Below, in pieces: positions 26,259 to 33,819 of a stretch of DNA of 64,000 bases. Source of the stretch: Streptomyces lunaelactis (GTDB taxonomy: Bacteria > Actinomycetota > Actinomycetes > Streptomycetales > Streptomycetaceae); contig NZ_CP026304.1 in NCBI RefSeq assembly GCF_003054555.1, positions 4,960,001 to 5,024,000 on the forward strand, in the 5' to 3' direction. The position numbers and the translations under genes were made by a program. Within the stretch, counting starts at the first letter, position 1. Each line of letters starts with the position of its first letter. The notes under the pieces were generated by a model. It searched no databases and had not been told where the DNA came from. It saw only the letters and a list, made by a program, of their open reading frames with translations.

Positions 26259-27254
26259 ATGAGCACGGCAGCCGCACCTGTCCGCACGCTCGATGCCCAC
26301 ATGGTGGGCGAACTCCGCCAGGCTGCGGAGAAACTGCTCGCCGAGTTCGGAACCTCCGCCACGAGCCCGCAGCTTCTGGTCCGTGTCCGCGAAGTTGCCA
26401 GTGGGTTCAGCCGGCCCTTGCGCGACGAGTGCCGCCCCGTGGACACCGCTGACGGACTGTTCGTCATCCGGGGCCTGGACGTCGACGACGAGGAAGTCTG
26501 CCCGACTCCGTCCAGCTGGGCTACCGCCGGAGACAGCGGCGCCGTGTACGACATCGCTCTCCTGCTTCTCGCCACCGTGATGGGCAATCCGATCGCCTGG
26601 GAGGGGCAGCAGGACGGACGCTTCGTCCACAACATCGTCCCGTCCCCGGGACATGAGGCGGAGCAGACCGGCGCATCCAGCAGCGTGCTGCTGAGCCCGC
26701 ACACCGAGGACGCCTTCCACCCCGGCCGCGCCCATCTGCTGATGCTCGGCTGCGTGCGCAACCCCGACAACATCGCCACCACCGCGGCCAGCATCCGCAA
26801 GACCCGCCTCACCGACACGGACACCGAAGTGCTGAAGAAGCCGGTCGTGCCGATCCTGCCCGACGACGCCTACGAAGCCGCTCAGGGCTACACGGACGAG
26901 GCTGCGCCCGCGGTACCGGCGCTGTACGCCGCCGAGGACGGGATGACGCTGCGCTTCGACCCGGCGTACACGCCGCTGGACGACGCGGACGAGACCTACC
27001 GGAGCGCGTACGGACGGCTGTCGGACGAACTCGCGCGGGTGTCGGTGGCCGTGAGCCTCAGCCCCGGCGAAATCCTCGTCGTCGACAACGACATGGTCGT
27101 CCACGGCCGAGTGCCGTTCCAGGCCCGGTACGACGGAACCGACCGCTGGCTCAAGCGCGCCTCCGTCCGCGTCCCCGGGCGCCGCACACGCCCCGCGGCC
27201 GAATCCACCGAGCACGGGTACGGTCAGGCCGCCCTCGAGGCACACGCGAGCTGA
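26259..27254 (+). CDS. VioC-type Fe(II)/2-oxoglutarate amino-acid hydroxylase
   Basis: A 331-residue non-haem iron dioxygenase of the clavaminate synthase-like family, nearest in motifs to the arginine beta-hydroxylase VioC. The facial triad is H148 and E150 (PHTEDAFHP) plus H282 (DNDMVVHGR). The 2-oxoglutarate-binding arginine lies in DRWLKR (R296 or R300). A WEGQQDGRFVHNIVP segment also matches VioC. The family hydroxylates carbon 3 of a free amino acid (Arg, Asn and others). ATG 26259 was chosen. A GTG at 26211 is the alternative. It is the first gene of the biosynthesis operon. Confidence 0.88.
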   Translation: MSTAAAPVRTLDAHMVGELRQAAEKLLAEFGTSATSPQLLVRVREVASGFSRPLRDECRPVDTADGLFVIRGLDVDDEEVCPTPSSWATAGDSGAVYDIALLLLATVMGNPIAWEGQQDGRFVHNIVPSPGHEAEQTGASSSVLLSPHTEDAFHPGRAHLLMLGCVRNPDNIATTAASIRKTRLTDTDTEVLKKPVVPILPDDAYEAAQGYTDEAAPAVPALYAAEDGMTLRFDPAYTPLDDADETYRSAYGRLSDELARVSVAVSLSPGEILVVDNDMVVHGRVPFQARYDGTDRWLKRASVRVPGRRTRPAAESTEHGYGQAALEAHAS

Positions 27255-27285
27255 ACACCCGCCCCGAACTGGAGGAAGCATCACC

Positions 27286-28308
27286 ATGACGGACACTTCG
27301 GCCGCCGACGGCATACCGATATCCGGCGACCCCAAGAGCCTGCGGGTCCTGTCGACCACCGACCTCGCCGGGATCGACATATCCCTCGCGGACGTGGTCG
27401 CCACCGTGGAAGGGGCGTACCGGACCCTCCACGCGGGCCAGTCCGACAACCCCCGGAAGCTGACCGTCAAGCCGCAGGACGGTCACTCCGTCTCGTACGC
27501 GATGCTCGGCCGGGACGGCTCCCGCAACGTTGTGGCGATCAAAACCTCGTACAAGCACGGCCTGGACAAGGGTCGCGAGGAACAGCACTACTACACCGCC
27601 CTCACGATCTACGACGACACAACCGGCCTGCCGGTCGCGATGATGGACTGCTCCCGCATCGGCTCCTTGCGCACGCCCGCCGTATCGGCCCTGCTGGCCC
27701 GCGAATGTGCGGCCCCCGGCGCCCGCTCGGCCCTGGTCATCGGAACAGGTACTCAGGGCCGCCTCGCTCTGCCGTTCCTCCTGACCACCCTGCCCAACTT
27801 GGACCGGCTGATGGTGTTCGGTACTCACCCCGACGGCATCGCCACCGTTCGCGAGCAGCTGCGCGTCCACTTCCCCGACCGGGACATCGAGATCGTCACC
27901 GACGTGCGGGCCGCCGCCTCGGACGCCGATGTCATCGTCGCGACCGCCGGCGACCACACCCCGGCCGCGATTGAAGCCGAGTGGCTGAAGCCCGGCGCGC
28001 TGTCCGTCCTGGTCGGCCACGGACTCGCGCCCTCGACTCTGCACCGGGCGGACCGCGTCATCGCGACCAGCGAGGCGCAGATGAACGTCACCGGCACCGA
28101 CATGGCCGACGACGACGGCAAACTGCCCGCCGTCGACTCGGAGTTCCCGCCCGTACTCGCGGGAATCACCGCGGGCCGCCTGAGCAGCACCGAGCGGATC
28201 TTCGCCTACAACAGCGGCCTCGTCGTCACCGACATCGCCCTCGGGCATCACTTCGCCCAGCTGGCCATCGCCCAGGGCCTGGGCACCGAGGTGCCGCTGT
28301 GGCAGTGA
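27286..28308 (+). CDS. sbnB: SbnB-like dehydrogenase of diaminopropionate synthesis
   Basis: A 340-residue ornithine cyclodeaminase/mu-crystallin-family protein. In staphyloferrin B synthesis SbnB oxidatively cleaves N-(2-amino-2-carboxyethyl)-L-glutamate (ACEGA) to L-2,3-diaminopropionate and 2-oxoglutarate, using NAD. The Rossmann glycine motif is VIGTGTQGRLALPF, and conserved active-site segments include IGSLRTPAVSAL and KTSYKHGLDKG. GGAGGA precedes the ATG. It lies 31 bases after the hydroxylase, and the SbnA partner is two genes on. An ACEGA-retaining variant cannot be excluded from sequence alone. Confidence 0.88.
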   Translation: MTDTSAADGIPISGDPKSLRVLSTTDLAGIDISLADVVATVEGAYRTLHAGQSDNPRKLTVKPQDGHSVSYAMLGRDGSRNVVAIKTSYKHGLDKGREEQHYYTALTIYDDTTGLPVAMMDCSRIGSLRTPAVSALLARECAAPGARSALVIGTGTQGRLALPFLLTTLPNLDRLMVFGTHPDGIATVREQLRVHFPDRDIEIVTDVRAAASDADVIVATAGDHTPAAIEAEWLKPGALSVLVGHGLAPSTLHRADRVIATSEAQMNVTGTDMADDDGKLPAVDSEFPPVLAGITAGRLSSTERIFAYNSGLVVTDIALGHHFAQLAIAQGLGTEVPLWQ

Positions 28309-29669
28309 GCCCCGGCCGCTGGCCCGCGCTCCCCGCCCTCGCCGACCCGGCAACGGAACAGGTGCTGGGCAGCGGGCTGCTGCCCGAACTCGCCTACGCC
28401 TTCGGCGGCCCGTTCCACTTCCTGCTCCCCGACGCGTTCGACGCCAACCTGCGCGTCATGCAGGACGCGCTCGCGGCTGCTGGAGTGGACGGCTTCGTGT
28501 ACTTCGCCAAGAAGGCCAACAAGGCCGCGGTGTTCGTGGAACGGGCAGCGGCGGGCGGCGCCGGCGTGGATGTCGCCTCCGCCGGTGAACTGCGTGAAGC
28601 CTTGGGCCACGGTGTACGCGGCGAGCATGTCGTCGTCACCGGCCCGGCCAAGGACGCCTCCCTGCTCCGCCTGGCGGTACAGCACGGCGCGCTCATCGCG
28701 GTCGACGCCCTCGACGAACTGGACACGCTGATCACCATCGCACTGACCGGTCGGGTTCGCCCGGCTCGCGTCCTGCTGCGCTGCCTTCCCCCCGATCAGC
28801 TTCACAGCCGCTTCGGGATGAACGAGAACGAACTGGCGACAGCCACGGACCGGTGTGTCCAGGCGGGCGACGCACTACGCATGGAAGGCTTCAGCTTCCA
28901 CCTGTCCGGCTACGCACTCCAGCCCCGCACCGACCTCGTCGGCCGCCTCGCCGAACGGTGTCTCAAAGCCCGCGTCCAGGGCCTGGAAGCCAGCCGGATC
29001 AGCATCGGCGGCGGCCTGCCCATCAGCTACACCGACGCGAGCAGCTGGCACAGCTTCCTCGCCGAGCACCACAGCCGCTACTACCACGCGGGCAAGACAT
29101 TCCGGACCGGTGACTTCTACCCGTATCACTCTCCAAAGGCTGGGCCCGTCGCCCTGGCCTCGCTGCTGGCAGCCACACCCGAGGGAAGCCAACAGTCTCT
29201 CGCCGAGATAGTGAAAGACGCCGGCGTCGAGCTGCTGCTCGAACCGGGTCGCGCACTCCTCGACCAGGCCGGGGCGACCGTCTTCAGCATCCAGGGCGTC
29301 AAGGACCGGGACGGATACCAGCTCCTGACCGTCGACGGCACCAGCCTGAGTCTGTCGGAGCAGTGGTTCAACAGCGAATACCTGCCCGATCCCCGCCTCC
29401 TGCCGCAGGACACCACCGGACCCGCCGGCACCTACCCGGCCAGCGTCGGGGCCGCCACCTGCCTGGAATCCGACATGATCACCTGGCGCAAGGTCGGCTT
29501 CCCCCGTCGTCCGCGCACCGGTGACCTGCTGGTGTATCCCAACACTGCCGGGTACCAGATGGACTCCAACGAGTCGCCCTTCCACGACCTGCCGCTGCCG
29601 CCCAAGGTCGTCATCGACCAGACCGACCTGCCCCGCCCGCGCTGGCGTCTCGACCGCCACTTCGCCTGA
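28305..29669 (+). CDS. PLP-dependent decarboxylase (alanine-racemase fold, SbnH/Y4yA-like)
   Basis: A 454-residue fold-type III PLP enzyme related to diaminopimelate and ornithine decarboxylases. The PLP lysine is in YFAKKANKAAVF. The glycine-rich phosphate loop is SIGGGLPISY, with EPGRALLDQAG following and a late DSNESPFHDLPLP segment. SbnH removes a carboxylate from the diaminopropionate part of staphyloferrin B, and a similar step on a diaminopropionate product is plausible here. The start is GTG 28305, overlapping the SbnB stop (GTGA). GTG 28299 is also possible. Confidence 0.82.
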   Translation: MSPGRWPALPALADPATEQVLGSGLLPELAYAFGGPFHFLLPDAFDANLRVMQDALAAAGVDGFVYFAKKANKAAVFVERAAAGGAGVDVASAGELREALGHGVRGEHVVVTGPAKDASLLRLAVQHGALIAVDALDELDTLITIALTGRVRPARVLLRCLPPDQLHSRFGMNENELATATDRCVQAGDALRMEGFSFHLSGYALQPRTDLVGRLAERCLKARVQGLEASRISIGGGLPISYTDASSWHSFLAEHHSRYYHAGKTFRTGDFYPYHSPKAGPVALASLLAATPEGSQQSLAEIVKDAGVELLLEPGRALLDQAGATVFSIQGVKDRDGYQLLTVDGTSLSLSEQWFNSEYLPDPRLLPQDTTGPAGTYPASVGAATCLESDMITWRKVGFPRRPRTGDLLVYPNTAGYQMDSNESPFHDLPLPPKVVIDQTDLPRPRWRLDRHFA

Positions 29670-29713
29670 CCGGTCCCGCCTGCCCCGTCCGCCCCCCTCA
29701 ACAGGAGCATTCG

Positions 29714-30742
29714 ATGCCCGGAGCACTCCAGCGCCCCGCCGTGGTCTCCCGCGTGTCCGACCTCATCGGCTACACCCCCCTGCTGGAACTCGCCTCCACC
29801 GAGACAGGCAGCCGCCTGTTGCTGAAGCTGGAGATGTTCAACCCCACCGGCACGGCAAAGATCCGTATGGCCCGGGCAATGGTCACCGCCGCCGAAGAGG
29901 CGGGAGAACTGCGTACCGGCGGCAGAATCATCGAGTCCACATCGGGCAACACGGGCCTCGGACTGGCCGTCATAGCCGCCGAACGCGGCTACACGTTCAC
30001 GGCCGTGGTCGACAACCACGCGTGCGTCGACAAGCTGCGCGGCATGAAAGCCCTGGGCACCGAACTCGTCTACGTCGTCGACGACGGCACGGAGGAACTC
30101 GCCACGGCCGCCCGCGAGGATCTCGCCGAGGACATGGCCCGCGGCCAGGACAACACCATCTTCACGGAGCAGCACAACAACCCCGCCAACGGCGTCGGAT
30201 ACTTCCCCGTCGCCCACGAGCTCAACGAAGCCCTCGACGGGGCAATCGACGTCCTCATCGGTGCGGTCGGCACCGGCGGCGCGCTGTGTGGCACCGGCCG
30301 CGAACTGGGCAAGCTGATCTCCGGCTTCACCGTCATAGGCGTCGAGCCGAAGGGGTCCATAGCTTTCGGCGGTCCCGCCCACGACTACTACCAGTCCGGC
30401 ACCGGCACGCCCGAAGGCGCCGAGATCGGGGCGCTGGTCGACTTCGACCTGATCGACGAAGGCGTCAAGGTCGGCGACGTCGAGGCGTTCGCGACATGCC
30501 GGGCCGTCGCCCGGACCGGACTGCTCATCGGAGGCTCCGCCGGCGGCGTCGTCCACGAGGCGCTGACCCGCCTGCCGTCCCTTCCTCCGGGCAGCACTAT
30601 GGTCGCTCTGATCAATGACGGCGGGGAGAAGTACATGGACACCGTCTTCAACGACGACTGGATGCAGGAGCGCAATCTCCTGAACGCCGAGGCAGAGCGC
30701 GAAATCGACGAACTCCTCAGCAAACTCCGCAGGAACCGATAA
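29714..30742 (+). CDS. sbnA: SbnA-like O-phosphoserine/glutamate condensing enzyme
   Basis: A 342-residue PLP enzyme of the cysteine synthase/beta-replacement family. SbnA joins O-phospho-L-serine and L-glutamate to ACEGA, the precursor of L-2,3-diaminopropionate. The PLP lysine is K49 (NPTGTAKIRMA) and the phosphate and substrate loop is ESTSGNTGLGLA. GAVGTGGALCGTG is the second PLP-phosphate loop. AACAGGAGC precedes the ATG. O-acetylserine sulfhydrylase activity is the alternative, but pairing with sbnB argues for diaminopropionate or ACEGA. Confidence 0.87.
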   Translation: MPGALQRPAVVSRVSDLIGYTPLLELASTETGSRLLLKLEMFNPTGTAKIRMARAMVTAAEEAGELRTGGRIIESTSGNTGLGLAVIAAERGYTFTAVVDNHACVDKLRGMKALGTELVYVVDDGTEELATAAREDLAEDMARGQDNTIFTEQHNNPANGVGYFPVAHELNEALDGAIDVLIGAVGTGGALCGTGRELGKLISGFTVIGVEPKGSIAFGGPAHDYYQSGTGTPEGAEIGALVDFDLIDEGVKVGDVEAFATCRAVARTGLLIGGSAGGVVHEALTRLPSLPPGSTMVALINDGGEKYMDTVFNDDWMQERNLLNAEAEREIDELLSKLRRNR

Positions 30743-30746
30743 CCCC

Positions 30747-32144
30747 ATGCTGACCACGCTCCTCCGCGACAGTCGCGCTCTGGCAACCCTTGCCGTACCT
30801 CTCGTCCTCGCCCAGCTCGCCCAGGTCGCGCTGACGACCACCGACACCGTGATGATGGGCCTGCTCGGCACCCAGGAACTGGCCGCCGGCGGTCTGGCCA
30901 TCGTCATCTTCAACCAGCTCCGCACCATGGGTGTCGGTCTCGTCACCTCCGTCGGCAACCAGATTGCCGCCGCCGCGGCCAGAGCGGAGAAGGACGCGCA
31001 GGGGGAGGAAGGGACGGCGAACGAGGAAGTCCGCAAGATCCTTCGGGCCGCCCTGGCCGTCGCCACCCTCGCCGGCGTCGTGGGGATCATTCTCATGATC
31101 CTCATAGGGCAGGCCCTCACCTGGCTCGGCCAGGACGCGGCCGTCGTCGACCGTACCCAGACCATGCTCAACGCCCTGGCCCCCGGTCTGCTGCCCTGTC
31201 TGTGGTTCCAGGCCATCCGCCAGTTCACCGTCGGCATGCGCCGTCCCCAGGCTCTGTTGCAGATCACCGTCGCATCCGTTGCCGTCAACGCCGGCCTCAA
31301 CTGGATTCTCATCCACGGCACCTTCGGCCTGCCCCGGCTCGGCCTGACGGGCATCGGCGTGGCCACCTCCACCGTCTACCTGCTGTCCTTCATCGCCCTT
31401 TACCTCTCGGCGAAGAAGGACAGCGAGCTGGCCCCGCTGCTCAGCCTGAACATTGCCAAGGCGGACCCGGCCACCGTGAAGCGCCTGATCGCACTCGGCG
31501 TCCCGATCGCGGCGACGTACGGATCCGAAGCCGGTTTCTTCTCCGTCACCGCGCTGATGGCCGGTTCCTTCGGACCCGACGCGCTCGCCGCACACACTGC
31601 CGTCAACCAACTCGTCTACATCGTCTTCCAGGTAGCCGTCGGGCTGTCCCACGCCGCATCCATCAACGTCAGCCGTGAACTGGCGCTTGGTCGCACCGAT
31701 GACGCCCGCCGCATCAAGAACACCGCTCTGGCCTGCGCCGCCGCCGTCATGGCGCTCGTCGGCATCCTGTATCTCACGATTCCCCGCCTGGTCCTGGCGC
31801 CCTTCCTGGACTCCGGCTCCGGGCAGGCGTTGACCATCGCCACCCACCTGCTTGTCGTCACCGCCTTCCTCCAGTTCTTCGACTGCGCCCAGAACATTGG
31901 CGTCGGACTTCTGCGAGGCCTCGACGACACCAAGAGCGGATTCCTCATCACCCTCATCGGCTACTGGGCCATCGGACTGCCGGCCGCCTGGCTCCTGGCC
32001 TACCCGCTCGGCCTCGACACCCTCGGCATCTGGTTGGGACTGCTCACCGGACTGGCCGCTACCGCGGTGCTCTTGCTGCGCCGCTATTCCGCCTCCCTCA
32101 GCCTGCGGACCGCCGGGCGCACGACCATGGCAGCCTCCGCATAA
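30747..32144 (+). CDS. MATE-family exporter
   Basis: A 465-residue multidrug/toxin-extrusion type transporter with 12 predicted helices in two MatE halves (about residues 10-180 and 240-400). TTTDTVMMGLLG in helix 1 and a related segment in the second half are family features. It starts four bases after sbnA stops and is the last gene of the operon. Its position suggests export of the product made by the preceding enzymes, a role MATE proteins also play in other metallophore clusters. Confidence 0.9.
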   Translation: MLTTLLRDSRALATLAVPLVLAQLAQVALTTTDTVMMGLLGTQELAAGGLAIVIFNQLRTMGVGLVTSVGNQIAAAAARAEKDAQGEEGTANEEVRKILRAALAVATLAGVVGIILMILIGQALTWLGQDAAVVDRTQTMLNALAPGLLPCLWFQAIRQFTVGMRRPQALLQITVASVAVNAGLNWILIHGTFGLPRLGLTGIGVATSTVYLLSFIALYLSAKKDSELAPLLSLNIAKADPATVKRLIALGVPIAATYGSEAGFFSVTALMAGSFGPDALAAHTAVNQLVYIVFQVAVGLSHAASINVSRELALGRTDDARRIKNTALACAAAVMALVGILYLTIPRLVLAPFLDSGSGQALTIATHLLVVTAFLQFFDCAQNIGVGLLRGLDDTKSGFLITLIGYWAIGLPAAWLLAYPLGLDTLGIWLGLLTGLAATAVLLLRRYSASLSLRTAGRTTMAASA

Positions 32145-32276
32145 ACGGTCGAACCGCCGTCTGATCACGCTTGCGGTTGCTGCTCATCCAGACCTTTTCG
32201 AGGGGCCGTGGACCGCGCACAGCGTGCGTCCTCCGCGGCTTCTCTCTTGTACGGTTCACCGGCAGGGGGTCTTTGG

Positions 32277-32906
32277 ATGGGTACGGACATCAGCGGGTTC
32301 GTTGAGTGCAGGGCGTGGCGTGCCGACGTGGGGGAGCGAGACGTCGTCTGGCGGGCCGCCGTCGACCTGTACCACCTCAATGACACCCGGAACTATGACG
32401 CGTTCGGCTGTCTCTTCGGGGTGCGCAACTTTGCCAACTTCCGGCCGCTGGCCGCCGAGCGTGGCAGGCCCGTCGATGCGTCGGAGGAGGTCCGGGCCGA
32501 ACTGGACCGACTCGCCCCGTGGCCGGACCAGGCGTACGGCACCACGCGGATCACCTGGGCGGACCTGAAGGCGGTCGACTGGGATGAGCCGGCCGAACGG
32601 CCGGACAGCCGCATCCACCAGTACCGGCAGACCCTTGACGGGCTCAAACTCGTGGGCAAAGCCGCCTGGGACCCCAGATTCGCGCAGGCGCTCAACCTGC
32701 CACAGCGTCCGACCGACCCGCCGCAGACCTGGCCCGAGGGGACAGAATGGCTCATCGGCGACACCCTCTACAGGTCCGAGACGCTCCGCCGTCGGGACGC
32801 GGTCCGGGAGGACGGCGAGTGGAAGCCGGTCTGGGAGGCGATGGAAACGCTCGCGGCGCAGCACGGCGGCGACAATGTCCGGCTCGTCGTCTGGTTCGAC
32901 AACTGA
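32277..32906 (+). CDS. Hypothetical protein, MGTDISGFVE type
   Basis: A 209-residue soluble acidic protein that I do not recognise as a named family. It begins MGTDISGFVECR and is rich in aromatic and charged residues (YDAFGCLFGVRNFANFRPL, later GDNVRLVVWFDN). No signal peptide or membrane helix is present. AGGGGG precedes the ATG at 32277. The frame is open to 32208, but that part looks non-coding. It stands alone after the MATE gene, separated by 132 bases. Confidence 0.7.
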   Translation: MGTDISGFVECRAWRADVGERDVVWRAAVDLYHLNDTRNYDAFGCLFGVRNFANFRPLAAERGRPVDASEEVRAELDRLAPWPDQAYGTTRITWADLKAVDWDEPAERPDSRIHQYRQTLDGLKLVGKAAWDPRFAQALNLPQRPTDPPQTWPEGTEWLIGDTLYRSETLRRRDAVREDGEWKPVWEAMETLAAQHGGDNVRLVVWFDN

Positions 32907-32952
32907 ATGGGTCCGGGGCTTTTGTTGTGAGCTTGGTGACGTCGCCCAGCGG

Positions 32953-33570
32953 TCAGAGGCTGGTGAGCAGGCCGTCGAGTGGGGCGGGTATGCGGTCGGG
33001 GTCGAGGGCCTCGACGAGGACGCGGCCGTAGCGGATCTTGCGCCCTTTTTTGGTGCCGAGGAAGCGCCGCAACTGCTGCTGTGAGGTGCGGCCCCGTTGT
33101 GCGGGCTGGTGCAGGAAGGTCTGCAGGGCGCGCAGGTCGCCCTCCGCCCGGACGAGCTCCTCCACCCGTGTCACGCCCAGCGCGCGGATGAGTTCGTCTT
33201 CCAGATCTGCCGCGCAGACGAAGAACCCTTGCTGTGCCGCACTGGCCCGCTCCAAGCCGCGGGCGTAGTAGCGACGCTCCGCCTCGTCGCACAGTCCCGT
33301 GAGGCGGAGGCCCAGGCCGGGTGGCCCGAGGAGGCGGGCGAAGCGCCCGACGCTCATCGCACCGCCCATCGACAGGACGCAGACTCCTTCGGCCTCCAGG
33401 TTCCGGTCGCGACTCGCGGCCAGCGCGCTGACCGCTGCGACGTCGCTCGGCCCTTCGAGCAGGACGGCTGCCCGGACGGGCAGCCGCGCGGCCAGCTCGC
33501 GGGCGGGGTCGCCCGGGCCACCGGCCGCCCACGCGGTGACCGCCTCCCGGAACGACCCCATGTCAGCCAT
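32953..33570 (-). CDS. Stand-alone TOPRIM-domain protein (OLD-nuclease-like)
   Basis: A 205-residue protein whose main domain resembles the TOPRIM fold of OLD-family nucleases and reverse gyrase. The conserved glutamate is in VLLEGPSDVAAVSAL (about residues 37-51). A glycine strand VLSMGGAMSVGRFARLL follows, then GLCDEAERRYY in place of a DxD motif. The C-terminus is basic (RRFLGTKKGRKIRYGRVL). The ATPase half of OLD proteins is absent. ATG 33570 with GGCGGAGA upstream was chosen. The function is uncertain. Confidence 0.72.
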   Translation of the reverse strand: MADMGSFREAVTAWAAGGPGDPARELAARLPVRAAVLLEGPSDVAAVSALAASRDRNLEAEGVCVLSMGGAMSVGRFARLLGPPGLGLRLTGLCDEAERRYYARGLERASAAQQGFFVCAADLEDELIRALGVTRVEELVRAEGDLRALQTFLHQPAQRGRTSQQQLRRFLGTKKGRKIRYGRVLVEALDPDRIPAPLDGLLTSL

Positions 33571-33819
33571 GAGACGAGTCTCCGCCCTTTCCGGCCACCA
33601 CGGTAGGGAATTTCCGTCAGCGCGTCGATCGGCGGTGAGCAGTCGGGCCCGACGGTCCGGACAGGGAACACCAGCTCGCTCCAAGCGGCGGCATGGGTGA
33701 CGATGAGCAGCACGACGGGCGAGCAGGCCGATGCTGCCGGCGCGGAAATGTCCGCCAACTGGTCGATCCCCGAGGCGGGTCGAGGATCCGTTCGCCTGGT
33801 CCGCTGGGATGATCCGCCC

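Noticed and set aside
26040..27470. A long minus-strand frame over the hydroxylase gene
   Set aside because: It covers the iron-box region and the VioC-type motifs on the other strand. It is a codon-bias shadow.
20997..32144. Assignment as a staphyloferrin B or EDDS cluster
   Set aside because: No NIS synthetase for staphyloferrin and no fumarate-adding lyase for EDDS is present, and the sites look like iron boxes rather than Zur boxes.
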